From Branchinecta lynchi (lineage: Eukaryota; Arthropoda; Branchiopoda; Anostraca; Branchinectidae): a stretch of 64,000 bases of DNA. Each line of letters begins with the position of its first letter. The stretch's first letter is position 1. Below are positions 40,856-50,945 of the stretch, in pieces. The notes beneath the pieces are model-generated. The model did not search any database. It was not told where the DNA came from and was given only the letters and a program-made list of their open reading frames with translations. The stretch is from the NCBI GenBank assembly GCA_023053575.1, contig JAKZAP010000012.1, forward strand, positions 7,688,230-7,752,229, in the 5' to 3' direction. The translations under genes and the position numbers were made by a program.

Positions 40856-41948
40856 TATTCGATGTTTGATAACGGAATACACAGAGTGTATTATTTATTT
40901 TTTGAAGTGTTCTTTTTCTTTCGTTTGGATGTTATGCGTAATTTACTCTTGGGCAACCTGGGACCAGTTGTCCATGAACGGGGTGGGTGGGGGAGGTGCA
41001 ACTGTAAAAGTGATTTCCCAGCCTTAGGATCTACAAGTACAAGGAATTTCATCGTCCTGTGTCCAGCTCTGGTCAAGTTATGCACAGTATTCACTGGGGC
41101 AATCTGTGCCCATGTGCCCAAATTTGCTTTCCAAACAGATTTTTCAAGAGGGTACCATGCCCTTGCTGTAAGCCAAGATGTTGGGGCATTCCCAGACGTT
41201 GGAGCCCCATGCCCCAAAACTGAGGATTTTGTATGACTGCTAAGGTGTCACTCGAGCTTTGCAGAGAATTGGGCACATCACGTCATTCAGTTCATCGTCT
41301 TCATAATATTTTCCTAGAATTCTTAGGCCGAATAGAAATTCTGTCTAAATTTTCTTTGTTCATACGTTAATATTTCTTAGTGTTGTTTTGTCGACTGTTT
41401 TTCTAACCAGTCGTCGCCAAGAGCATTAGAGGGTTAGAAATAAAATTCATTTATATTGCAAACTGCAAGATGTCGAATTGCGTCTGTCACAATCAATTTC
41501 ATACAATTAAAGCTTCAAATTTCGTCTTCTTCAATCGTCATGTTCATGTCGTTGATAACCGGAATTCTCGGCCAAGTTACACTGTCAACTGGACAACTTT
41601 CCGAGACAAACAGAGATCGGCTCTTCAGCGATTGGCCTTACCTATGCCGGCTCAAGTTGAGGATGGATAAATATTTCAAAATACCTTGACAATAGTTGGA
41701 TAAAACTTCCTTCACTATTCAAGCTTATCGCACCTGCTTATTGTTGCAACTGACGAATCCAGTTTTACGGCTTCATCGATCCGCGCAACATAGCTTTAAG
41801 CTACACCGCTTTTGGGAAACGGGTACAGCGACAGCGCCCAACCACGCCCGATATGGGTCTGTCTTGAAGCCTGACAGCAGGCAAACAATGGTCAGCTGCT
41901 GATGAACAAGGTAAATGCCGAAGCCAAGCCATCTAAGTGGAGTAGGGT
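40856..41948. other. Intergenic sequence, nothing firmly recognised
   Basis: Overlapping frames of 108 and 145 codons on opposite strands (40799-41236) show no known domain. The segment 41290-41455 ends in GGGTTAGAAATAAAATTCA and may be a LINE 3' end, but no coding part supports it. Confidence 0.35.
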
Positions 41949-42467
41949 TATAGCAAAATAACACTAGGGAGTAGCGTCAAGACCTATGCTTTCTATGCTT
42001 CGCAAACGGGCCAAACTCACAGCACTACTCACTACGTTTGCGGAATTTAAAGCGAGACGAACTTGCCGGTCTAGGAATTCCTTGTAAAGCAAAGGTGCGG
42101 TCTGCACGCGCCAAGGTGACAATGGAGGACGTATCATTTTTTTGCTGTTCCCAGGATATGAATATGGATATGAACGACTGAATGAGTTTCAGTAGGGACC
42201 TCTCTATCGCGAGTGGTGCTAGTATCACTGCTATTCGAGTGTGTCAGTTTTGGTCTTGGCGTCAAGGCCGTATCCAGGGTAGGGGGCTGACCCCCCCCCC
42301 CCTCGAAACATACAAAAATACTAATTTTTATAGGCTTTTCCCTCTGATATGTGCCTTTTTTGTACTTCTGTGTGCAACCCGCAGGCAAACCCCCCCCCCC
42401 CCCCCCCCCGAAATAAATTCCTGGATACGAGACTGCTTGGCGTACTCCCTAGTGTTATTTTGCTCTG
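41949..42467. mobile_element. hAT-like MITE (family A2) with a nested A3 MITE
   Basis: Ends TATAGCAAAATAACACTAGG and, inverted, CAGAGCAAAATAACACTAGG. Flanks AGTAGGGT (41941-41948) and AGTAGGAT (42468-42475) are an 8-bp target duplication with one mismatch, as for hAT. The right inverted repeat is interrupted by the A3 element at 42263-42435. Excising that element and one duplicate restores GGTCTTGGCGTACTCCCTAG, the expected mirror of the left end. Confidence 0.85.
42263..42435. mobile_element. hAT-like MITE (family A3), 173 bp, perfect 8-bp duplication
   Basis: CTTGGCGT stands at 42255-42262 and again at 42436-42443. Ends CAAGGCCGTATCCAGGG and, inverted, CAGTCTCGTATCCAGG. The interior has C runs of about 14 and 19-20. 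The second copy is at 45955-46111. Too short to encode transposase. Confidence 0.92.
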
Positions 42468-42475
42468 AGTAGGAT

Positions 42476-42560
42476 CTCCACTTGCAATCATAAGCTGTCG
42501 AAAGCCACTGTAAAGGTCCATTTTTGCAATCTTCAACCAATGAGAGCTCGCCGGGTTTGT
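42476..42560 (-). pseudogene. Possible reverse transcriptase fragment
   Basis: The minus strand reads IAKMDLYSGFRQLMIASGD, which resembles the 'KMDLYSGFRQI.IAEED' block of LTR-type retrotransposon reverse transcriptases. It is short, and the flanking frame does not extend the similarity clearly, so the assignment is tentative. The adjacent A2 MITE starts right beside it. Confidence 0.4.
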
Positions 42561-42744
42561 GCGAGTACGGTTACGACAGGCTTGCGATTGCCAGTGGGTT
42601 CCCGCTTGAAACACCGCCGCCGACAGAAGAATAGCGTGCATCAACTTCGGTTGTCGGCGGGAGTGGGACCATCACTCTTGGGAATCAGAACGGTGCTAGT
42701 GCCCGATCTGATTCGATTTCGAGTCGGACAGCAGACAGATAATA

Positions 42745-43138
42745 GTTGCGTTTTTGCAGATACCATGGTATCTGATACCACGGTCTAAAGTCGTTTTGCA
42801 GTTATCGTGGTATCTGATACCACGGTCAAAAGGTGTTTTTGTAGTTAACGTTGTATCTGGCCAGTTATCGTGGTGTCAGATACTACGGTACGACCGTGGT
42901 AACTGGTCGTGGTATCTGAAAAGTCATCTCACTTTCATCAAACTTTGCCAGACTGGTGAGAAAGAAGTTAGCACTTAGTGACGTAACTGGATATCTGTTA
43001 GGGATGACGAAAAGTCCAATTTCGGCAACACGTTTTTACAGAGCAACGTGTATCAGATACCACGATAACTGCAAAAACGACTAATTGCAGACCCAGTTAC
43101 CGTGCTAACAGATACCATGGTATCAGCAAAAACGCAAC
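42745..43138. mobile_element. Foldback MITE (family Q1), 394 bp
   Basis: Ends GTTGCGTTTTTGCAGATACC and, inverted, GTTGCGTTTTTGCTGATACC. Most of the element is built from the palindromic motif GGTATCTGATACC and CGTGGTATC/GATACCACG steps. The middle carries TCATCAAACTTTG and AAAGAAGTTAGCACTTAGTG. Copies: 61168-61530 (TA on both sides) and a rearranged one at 51640-52000. No coding capacity. Confidence 0.85.
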
Positions 43139-43639
43139 TCATGATGGACAAAGAAGACTACGTAGCCGAGCCTTCTAACTGAGCCACAGCCGACAGAAGA
43201 GTTGCGCATTGCAGCTTACTTGTCGGTGGGCGGAGCAACATCGCTTTTACCACGCATACAGTGCCAGCATCCGACCCCGCTCGATCCATCTAAGCTCCGA
43301 GCCATTTTAGTGAAACGCCGCCACCGACAGAAGAGTCGCGTCGAGCCGTGCACAGTAACTAGCTTGTCGGTCGGGGAACATCGATTTTGCGAAAGGGTAC
43401 AGATGCAGCGCCTACTCACGCCAGATCGGAGTCTGACAGCTGACAAAGCTTACTGAATTGCAACCAACAGAGTCAGAAATGGTAGTTTCGGGTTATTTTA
43501 CTTGCAAACGTAAATCATAGCGTAAATAAATTTTAGCTCGCGAATAAAAATGTGAGCGAAACACAACTTCAACGTATCTAATCATACCGATCAAGACCAC
43601 GGCACGGCCACTAGCCAATACTCTATCTACATGACCATG
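43139..43639. other. Sequence with internal repeats, class unknown
   Basis: The motif CCGACAGAAGAGT-GCG followed by CTTGTCGGTSGG recurs at about 43190-43230 and 43325-43375, and in related form at 42610-42660. It looks like an old local duplication. No protein recognised. Confidence 0.35.
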
Positions 43640-43830
43640 TCCAGAGGACGCCAGTGAACCTCGGGAAGAACAAGAAACGTCACCCAAACAAACCCTTTTT
43701 ATTGATTAAAATCCTGTGTAAACAAACCAACAACGCTTGTTGTCGTGACATTTCTGGCTCTTCGCTGGGAACAGGACGATTCTTCCCCGGCACGAAGAGT
43801 TAGTCATCAAGACCATTATGTGACGAACAG
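43640..43830 (+). repeat. Dispersed repeat pair (with 21805-22005), copy 2
   Basis: CGCCAGTGAACCTCGGGAAG, GTCACCCA, GTAAACAAACCAACAACG, CTGGCTCTTCGCTGGG and CACGAAGAGTTAGTCATCAA correspond to the other copy. Confidence 0.65.
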
Positions 43831-44242
43831 AAACAGAAAAGAGAAACTAAAGAAGAAAGCAAATACGGAGAGACTCGTTTAATTTCTGTAGATGTCTTTC
43901 TTTCAACCAAGTTGGGAAAACACACGGGCTGTTTAAAGGAAGAAGGCTGATATATCTAATAACCAAACCGGCTCTCTTTCACAACCAAACTTGCTATATC
44001 ACTCTCCCCTTTTCACTAGCCAAACTATATTCCTATCATTACCGACCAGGTACCTCCATAACCAACGTACACACATCCTGAATCTTCTCCAGAATAAATA
44101 GCACCAGAACCGCCGTTTCCCTATTTCTGTAATACGACCATGCGGAGCCGAACAGATTCCTATACCCTGCCAGATGCAAATCAGCGGAGGACAGGAGCTA
44201 CGCGGAACATCACGATTCGTTACCTCTACAAACAGCTATATA
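43831..44242. other. Intergenic sequence, nothing recognised
   Basis: No exon or clear repeat was recognised. Confidence 0.4.
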
Positions 44243-44666
44243 ACGCGCATTCTCGCCGTTCCCCGAGGACTCCTCGGGGAATCGAAGGGAACGGCGAGAA
44301 TTGAGGGAGTCACTCCACGCGGACTCCGCGTACAGAAACAGCGAGAACACGGGGAATGCTTCCAAAATCGATTTTGTTCGAATAAGAAACATGCAGTTGA
44401 CGAAATTAGTCTTGATCTACTTTATTTTTAGTTCTGTTTATTCTGATTATTTTTAATTGATTTTACATTTACATTTTACACCCAATACCAGCAAAAATTG
44501 ATTCCCCGCTGAATCTGAAAGGGAGTCCTTTTTGGTGACGGGGATGATAATCGGAGCATTCCCCGTCCGCGGGGACTCGCGAGAATACGGGGAGTGAGTC
44601 CCCGGGACAAACAAAAACGCGGGGACTCCTCAAGTGGAGTCCTCGGGGAACGGCGAGAATACGCCT
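44243..44666. mobile_element. Harbinger-like MITE (family H1), copy 2, 424 bp
   Basis: Ends ACGCGCATTCTCGCCGTTCC and, inverted, AGGCGTATTCTCGCCGTTCC. ATA flanks both sides (44240-44242, 44667-44669). Inverted relative to 3020-3436, with which it shares the GGGGACTCC palindromes and an ATTTTTAATTGATTTTACAT segment. Confidence 0.8.
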
Positions 44667-44848
44667 ATAGCAAAAAGTCCCGGATGAGAGATTTCCCAAG
44701 TAAAAGCCGATTGGTTGTCAGGACGGGTTACAGAGCGGGTCAGCGCGCCCCCTGCAATTCTCCTCTGATCGGGCATTAACTTAAATCTCAGCAAATACTT
44801 CTAGCTCAGCTCAGTTTTGTTGGGGTATCCTTATTTAGTCGCTGCATG

Positions 44849-45147
44849 TGACCAGAGCCTCGTTTTTGTTGCAATAGCGCTGCCCCATCGCTGCTGCAGC
44901 ACTTCTTTGCTTTTGCACATTATGCGTTTTTGGACTCACTTTCTTCTTGGTTGAAGCGGCAGCGCTGCAGCATCTTGCAGGGAAGCAGTGAAGCACAGAC
45001 TTGGTCGGTGAGCAAGTCCGCGATTCTCGAGAAGCGCTGTCGTCTTCCTCGGAAGCGCTGCAGTGCAAAAACGGATGTAGAAAGAATCAGTCCGGAATCC
45101 GCCGAGAAGTGGACCTGCGGCATGCAACAAAAACGAGGCTCAGGTCA
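44849..45147. mobile_element. MITE (family R1), 299 bp
   Basis: 25-bp inverted termini: TGACCAGAGCCTCGTTTTTG+TTGCA on the left and the mirror TGCAACAAAAACGAGGCTCA+GGTCA on the right. The interior is GC-rich with repeated GCAGCGCTGC/GAAGCGCTG palindromes. A second copy in opposite orientation is at 50438-50732. Target duplication not evident. Confidence 0.8.
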
Positions 45148-45954
45148 GGGCTTCTATTGGCTTGTTTGTTCTTAATCTAATTACGTTTACATGTCCCGCA
45201 TTCACATTGGAAAGTAAACAATCCTGCGCTCACACTAGCACTACCTAACGATCACCTCCGTACTGCACACTTTGTTAAACTAACCGCTGGCGTCCCTGCA
45301 CCTCTGCCATCTAGTAAGCAAGAAAAACTTTGCAAACTTAACGCTAGGTAACGCGGTCGTACACACAATGACGACTAGCATAATTATCTGGTCCAGATAG
45401 TTACAACCGAGTCGTAGTGATGACTCCCACTCTGACTGCGCTCAAGGGGATGGTCGCCTCCCACTCGCGGACCCTCGCCAAGATAAAGCAGGTAGCAAAA
45501 TTGAAGGTTTCCTGAGTGCATAGGTAGTATTGTGAAGTTGAGAGTTAGTATTTTAAGTACGTGAACTTGGTATGAATGAGGTAATTAGATACGTAAGCGG
45601 ATTATTAGAGACTAGGTGATTTATAATTTTCAATTGCGATTAGAGAGCTGATTACGCGACAAATTCAACCGGTAGTTTTGTGAATTTCAGGTAATGGATT
45701 GATCTGTAAGATAAGTAACTACCTAGGTGAGCTGATTATGAAAAAGCCCAATTATGGACGTCGGTCCTTCAACAGATTGTAATTTGTAACCGTGCTGTTG
45801 AAAACTTGTATGAGCTAGGTCATTATAATAGTACTTCCCCAGGGAATATAATCCATGCTCTCTTTTGCTTTTTAGATATAGTTTTAACTTGATCCCACGT
45901 CTGCGTAAGCGATTGATAATGCTCAAGTACCTACCCAAATTGCATATAATAGTG
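45148..45954. other. Intergenic sequence, nothing recognised
   Basis: No exon or clear repeat recognised. Frames are short and without similarity. Confidence 0.4.
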
Positions 45955-46111
45955 CAAGGCCGTATCTAGGGGGGGGGGGGTTGACCCCCCCCCCCGAAAC
46001 ATACAAAAATACTCATTTTTATAGGCTTTTCCCTCTGATCTACGTCTTTTTTTGTGCGATCCGAGGCAGCCCCCCCCCCCCCCCCGAAATAAATTCCTGG
46101 ATATAGGGCTG
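45955..46111. mobile_element. hAT-like MITE (family A3), copy 2, 157 bp
   Basis: Ends CAAGGCCGTATCTAGGG and, inverted, CAGCCCTATATCCAGG. The flanks TAATAGTG and TTCTAGTG agree at 6 of 8 positions, an eroded 8-bp duplication. The left end has a G13 run, then C12, and the right end a C17 run. Confidence 0.85.
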
Positions 46112-47696
46112 TTCTAGTGTCTTGTCTACTGACTATTAACCTGTCACCTTACATATTGTGGTATTAAGCAGTTTTTAAATAAAAGACTAGGGAAAACTAT
46201 TTTAAGTAGTTAGAAGGGTCCTAAAGTGAAATATTAATTCAATGCACTTATCGTAGCCAAGCTAAAAGACTGGAGTAAAGAAATCAAGAAAAGTTATTTA
46301 ATACCGGGATGACTGGGACGAGGTGCTGCCTACTCTCCGCCACTTGGTGTACACCATATTGCGCCACCCATCCGCCACGCGCGCCCACCCACTCGCCTCT
46401 TGCTAAAAAATAGCTATTATCTGCCACGCGCGCCACCCTCACGCCTCTTGCTAAAAAAATTGCCATTTTCCGCCACGCGCACCACCCATCCGCCACGCGC
46501 GCCATCCGCCACCCAGTGTACACCGATTTTGAAAGTGAGCAACCCCTCGGACTGGGATCAATTCCGTTGCGCGTCACTATTCTGAACTATTCGAAATACT
46601 TTAGTCCAGTTCAAACCGCGAAATATCTTAAAAACCGAATGCGACAAGTTCTGTGTACTATTCTAGTCGTTGGTAAGGATACACCCTCAATCTGTAAATT
46701 ACGTAAGTATTAAGTATAATAGTAAATCACGTGATAGGTAGCCCCTGGGAGTGGGTAATCCCCCAGACTGTATTCAGCTTATAGACAGAGCCGCGATAGA
46801 GTAAGGTAGTCGAGCAATTTAATCTAAGTTTTTTAAATCATTACATGTCTAAGCTGATCAGTAGTCTACAAATTAGGTGATTAATGAAAATAATGACCCC
46901 TGGCGACTCACTATGATGATGATAATTAAATTGCATTTACCTCGGCATTTACGCACTAGACAAGAAGAAGGAAACAGTGCAGTACATATAAGGAGAAAAA
47001 ATTACATTGAGTTTTTAATAACGGAGTAAAGGCACAAGATACAAAAAACATAAAGAAAAGAAAAGGGACTATTTGGGCCTCAAAAATCGACTTCGTAGAT
47101 GGAATGCGGAGAAATGACCAAGGGCAGAAACGTGAAGATCATGGGCAATAGAAGACAACTTTGCACAAGGCAAATAAATCGCAGTTATACGGGAATTCCT
47201 ATAACGTCGAGGAAGGTACAAATGAAATTGACAGTATTTGAAATAATAAACTGATACGTTATAAATCTTTTCGCCTCAGAATGCCAAAAATTCCGGAAAT
47301 GCAGTAGGTGGGAATGGGTCGAGTATCGAGATCTGCAGATAGGCCAGGATTCTATACGTATATCATGTATGCCTTCGTCACATGCAATACAACAACAAAA
47401 AATGAGGGTTGCCAATCGTGATTTTTGTTCCATAGTTAAACATAAAAAGATACCGAAATAACGGAATAAAATTACCGAAAAGGTAAATTGTAGTGAGAAA
47501 GCTGAAATTTTCACCTGGCGGTTTTTCGGACCTCCTTGGCGAGGCTTCTCTTCAGACGTGACTAATATAATTATAAAATTGCGAGTGGCCCTTCGTTCAA
47601 TGATATTTCTTCGTTTGGATACAGGCAAGAGGAAACTGTCTACCAGTACTTGGTAAAAGTTTTTGGAGAAGGAAAAGTGGTGGTCCGAGATCGCAG
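46112..47696. other. Intergenic sequence; GC-rich low-complexity patch at 46340-46510
   Basis: The patch is made of CCGCCACGCGCGCCACCC-like steps alternating with CTCGCCTCTTGCTAAAAAA, and is flanked by GGTGTACACC-like steps. A 147-codon minus-strand frame (47185-47628) has no recognised domain and is not called a gene. Confidence 0.4.
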
Positions 47697-48515
47697 TATC
47701 CTTGTCCTTTTTGGGAGGGATACCAGTGACATCGCAAAAGTTGTCCGTCTGTATGTCCGCACGATAACTCTCGAGGTGATTGAGATATGTTGATGAAACT
47801 TGGTGAGAGGATCGTTTGGGTCAAATTACAAGTTCGAAGATGGGCTCTATGGCCCTGTATTTGAGGGTGGGGGAGGGGTAGGGGTTAAATTAAGGGACAA
47901 CAAAAATATTTCTTGAAAGCTATTGAGATAGTTGGTTTAGTGGTAAGGAGACATGCTGAATTCGAATAGGAAATTTATTTCTCGTCGGCTATATAGTTCA
48001 CCCGGAATCCGGCGATTCTGAAAAATTTGTGAAAAGTAAAAGTTTAATATGAAGTTGATTAGAGGTTCGATATAGGGGCAAGGTGACTTGCCGAGTCCGA
48101 ATGTTATGAAATTTATTTTCTCGCCGGATAATTATTTCGGCCGGGATCCGACCAAAACCGGAGAATTTGTTAAAAGTAAAAGTTTTATTTAAATTTGATA
48201 AGATGTTCAATTTGCGGGTAAGAAGACATGCTGAATTTGCATATGACAATAATTTCTCACCGGACGTATAGATCGCTCGGAATCCGGCTGAAACCGGAAA
48301 AAAATTTAAAAGTAAAAGTTAATCTGAAGTTGATTAGAGGTTGGATGTAGGGGGAAAGGAGACATGCTGAATTCGTTTTCGAGCTTTATTTTTTTGCCTG
48401 ACAAGTAGTTTGTCCGGAATCCGGCCGAAACCGGAGTTTGGGCAGAAGTAAGGAAGGAAGGAGATACGACGTAGGCTATAGGGTAAACCATATGCTGAAT
48501 CCATATCTGAATATT
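47697..48515 (+). mobile_element. HINE-like element F1, partial copy
   Basis: Starts TTTTTGGGAGGGATACC, a deletion joining GGGA of the left end to GGGATACC. Then (GTCY)n remnants and five core units with GGAATCCGGC...AACCGGA. The right part stops near ATGCTGAATCCATATCTGAA without the GGTCTTG end. Confidence 0.75.
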
Positions 48516-48671
48516 TGACAGCGCAAAACGGATATCTGAATATATCTGAACTTATTGAAATTCAGCTGACGTATCCGGTTTGCACTGTCAAATTAATACG
48601 AACTTGGTTCGTAACCGATTATTACCATTGGCCTTAACCTGTTTGTAAATTTTAAAAGTAAAAATGTTTAA

Positions 48672-49111
48672 AGGACTCCTCTTGTTTATTCTGTCTTTAA
48701 TAATGCACTTAGCTTCCATATGGACTTATAAGCTTCGAAAATCCCGACCTTTCTCCAATGTTTCGTTTCGTAACTACGGACTTTTAGCGTTTTTCAGCCT
48801 TGCCGAGTTTTTCGAAAAGTTTGCCGGAATCTTCATTGTCCGCTGACAACTCTTTCACACATAAGGATGTGATAATCTTCTATTTATTACTTCTTTAATT
48901 TGCTTAGTTTTCCCACTTTTTAACAAAGGCACGTTTAGTTTTCAAATCTTTTGCGCCCAGCAGCCGAGTCGGAGAGCAGGAAGGCTGGATATAATCGACA
49001 GGCGCTAACAAGAGACTCACTAGTTTCAGGTGGAAAGTAATGGTATTTTCGAAAATGTTTTTTTCTGATCCATTTAATAGGGAAATGATCATTTCTAGTA
49101 AGAGTTGTGCT
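48672..49111 (+). mobile_element. TTAA-flanked MITE (family T1), 440 bp
   Basis: TTAA at 48668-48671 and 49112-49115. Ends AGGACTCCTC and, inverted, AGCACAACTC. This is the clearest copy of family T1. It contains CCGCTGACAACTCTTTCACA and TTTTGCGCCCAGCAGCCG. Confidence 0.8.
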
Positions 49112-49171
49112 TTAAGGATACCTAGAAGTAGCTCATCCCCCCCCCCCATTTTAAAAAAGAGTACCCCTTAT

Positions 49172-49469
49172 CAGGGGCGTTACGACTGGGGGGAGGGGGG
49201 ACGCCCCCCCCCCCCTGCTGTCGGCCAGTCGGTAAAAATAACCGAGTCGGCGTGAAGCGCCGCGATTTTTCGTCTACACAGTTGATTTTTGTTCAGGAAA
49301 ACAGTCGTTTTTTCTGAAAAGTGGTCGATTTTTCGTCAAAATAGTCGGTTTTTCAAAAATGTAATTTAGTCGTTTTTTCTGCAGAAAAAGTCGGTAAAAA
49401 TTATCTGCCAGTCGGTAGATGCCTCGCCCCCCCCCCCCCCCCCAAACATTTTGGCTAGTAACGCCTCTG
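49172..49469. mobile_element. hAT-like MITE (family A1), 298 bp, perfect 8-bp duplication
   Basis: CCCCTTAT at 49164-49171 and again at 49470-49477. Ends CAGGGGCGTTAC and, inverted, CAGAGGCGTTAC. Each terminus carries a homopolymer: G6/C13 on the left, about C18 on the right. Between them is a run of AAAACAGTCG-TTTTTCTGAAAA-like steps. Both the 8-bp duplication and the CAGGGGCG start are typical of hAT. Confidence 0.93.
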
Positions 49470-49538
49470 CCCCTTATATAAGAAAGCTTCTCACACCTCA
49501 AGAGAACATGGCCCAGACCCTCATCACTCGAACTAGAA

Positions 49539-49625
49539 CAAGACCAAAGGTTTTGATGAGATCCCAAAATTTTACTATTTGCTCCCGACAATTCCGTCTT
49601 GTAGATATTCGGTCTTCAACAGACT
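49539..49625 (-). mobile_element. HINE-like element F1, terminal fragment
   Basis: CAAGACCAAAGGTTTTGATG, AGATCCCAAAATTTTAC and GACAATTCCGTCTTG correspond to the inverted right end of F1. The rest of the element is missing. Confidence 0.65.
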
Positions 49626-50437
49626 TCACTATTCAAGTAGTTTTGAATATTTGAACATAAGCAGTAACTAGTGCAACGTGTGCTCTAGAATCTACTTTTA
49701 AAGAGGGCCCCAAGTACGCTGGTTCCTAAACCAACTCCTCTCTGTACACCGTGATATCAGTAATCTTTTCCTTTCATAATGAATAGGTATATCTGTATTT
49801 GAATGCTATTAAGCCATATACAGAACAATCCTAAATCACAAAAAAACTCACTTTATCTCTCATTCTTAACTTAACATCACCGACCGACTTTCTACTAAGC
49901 TAATCACTTTTTCTATCATATTATCAAAACACACTATAGACCTAAGAGCCGTAGACTTAAAGCTAGGCGTTTACAAAACTATCCACGGTCTTACCTGCGT
50001 TTTAAGCCTTTGCCAGGCCCATTGACTTCTAGCAAAGTCTCGGCAAAATTCAGAAAACCGGTTTTACACATGAATAAAAAGAGACGCGAACACTCATCGG
50101 GAGCATAATGCGCATGGAAACTAAGGAATCGCAGCAAGGGATAAGTTTAGTGAGGGTGTCGTTGGCGGCTTCAGAAAGTAACGTGAACTTTGGTTCTTCG
50201 AGTTTAAGAGCTGATGAATGCTGTTGGCACTCTTTAGCATTAAGGTACGCAAGGTCATTGAAAGGTCATCTGTTGGCATTCACTGGCATCAAGTTTACGA
50301 AAGGTCATTTAAATAAAATGTCAAAGCTGATTCTTGGCAACTACAATATAGCCCTTGTCTTTTAGAAATAAAATATTCCGGAAAGTATCATCCGAAACAA
50401 ACAACGATATGTGATAGCGATCCGATAGAGATGTCTA
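49626..50437. other. Intergenic sequence, mostly unrecognised
   Basis: At about 50000-50075, GCCCATTGACTTCTAGCAAA and AAAACCGGTTTTACACAT recur near 255-335 and 60100-60160, a diverged repeat. No exon recognised. Confidence 0.4.
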
Positions 50438-50732
50438 TGATCAGAGCCTCGTTTTTGTTGCATGCTGCAGGTCCACTTCTCGCCTCTCGGCCGATTCCGG
50501 ACTGATTTTGTATACATCCCGTTTTTGCACTGCAGTGCTTCCGAGGAAGACGGCAGCGCTTCTCGAGAATCACGGACTGACCTACCAAGTCCGTGCTTCC
50601 CTGCAAGGTGCTGCAGCGCTGCCGCTTCAACCGAGAAGAAAGTGAATCCAAAAACACATATTGTGCAAAAGCAAAGAAGTGGTGCAGCAGCGATGCGGCA
50701 GCGCTATTGCAACAAAAAAGAGGCTCAGGTCA
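50438..50732. mobile_element. MITE (family R1), copy 2, 295 bp
   Basis: Ends TGATCAGAGCCTCGTTTTTG+TTGCA and the mirror TGCAACAAAAAAGAGGCTCA+GGTCA. Opposite orientation to 44849-45147. It lies about 90 bp upstream of the first coding exon of the Myb/SANT-like gene. Confidence 0.8.
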
Positions 50733-50820
50733 GCATGCTTCAGCCATTTCGTGTTACTGTTGCATATGCCCCTTGAACTGATCTCGTGAAGCTATGATCA
50801 CCTCGTGTATTATTTTCCAG

Positions 50821-50945
50821 CGATCCAGATGGCACCTGAGTCGGCAAATAAGAACGAATCCCAGGCAAAACATTTCACAACAACTGAAAGATTGATGCTT
50901 TTAGGACTTCTCCTTGACCATGTGGACATCCTGAGCAACAAAGAT
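50821..50945 (+). CDS. Myb/SANT-like gene exon with start codon
   Basis: TTATTTTCCAG acceptor, eight untranslated bases, ATG at 50829, 39 codons to a GTAAGT donor in phase 0. The presence of an acceptor before the ATG implies at least one 5' non-coding exon upstream. The exon carries the first helix of the domain (FTTTERLMLLGLLLDHVDIL). Confidence 0.85.

Noticed and set aside
40799..41236. 145-codon frame (plus) overlapping a 108-codon frame (minus)
   Set aside because: Long frames on both strands of the same stretch point to chance absence of stops. The first part lies in a C1 MITE.
42476..43470. A full LTR retrotransposon around the KMDLYSGFRQ-like peptide
   Set aside because: No integrase, protease or long terminal repeats are seen, and the surrounding frame does not extend the similarity. 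Only a tentative fragment is listed.
47185..47628. 147-codon minus-strand frame with hydrophobic and cysteine-rich parts
   Set aside because: No domain recognised, no splice signals or neighbours to support it, and composition like the surrounding AT-rich DNA.
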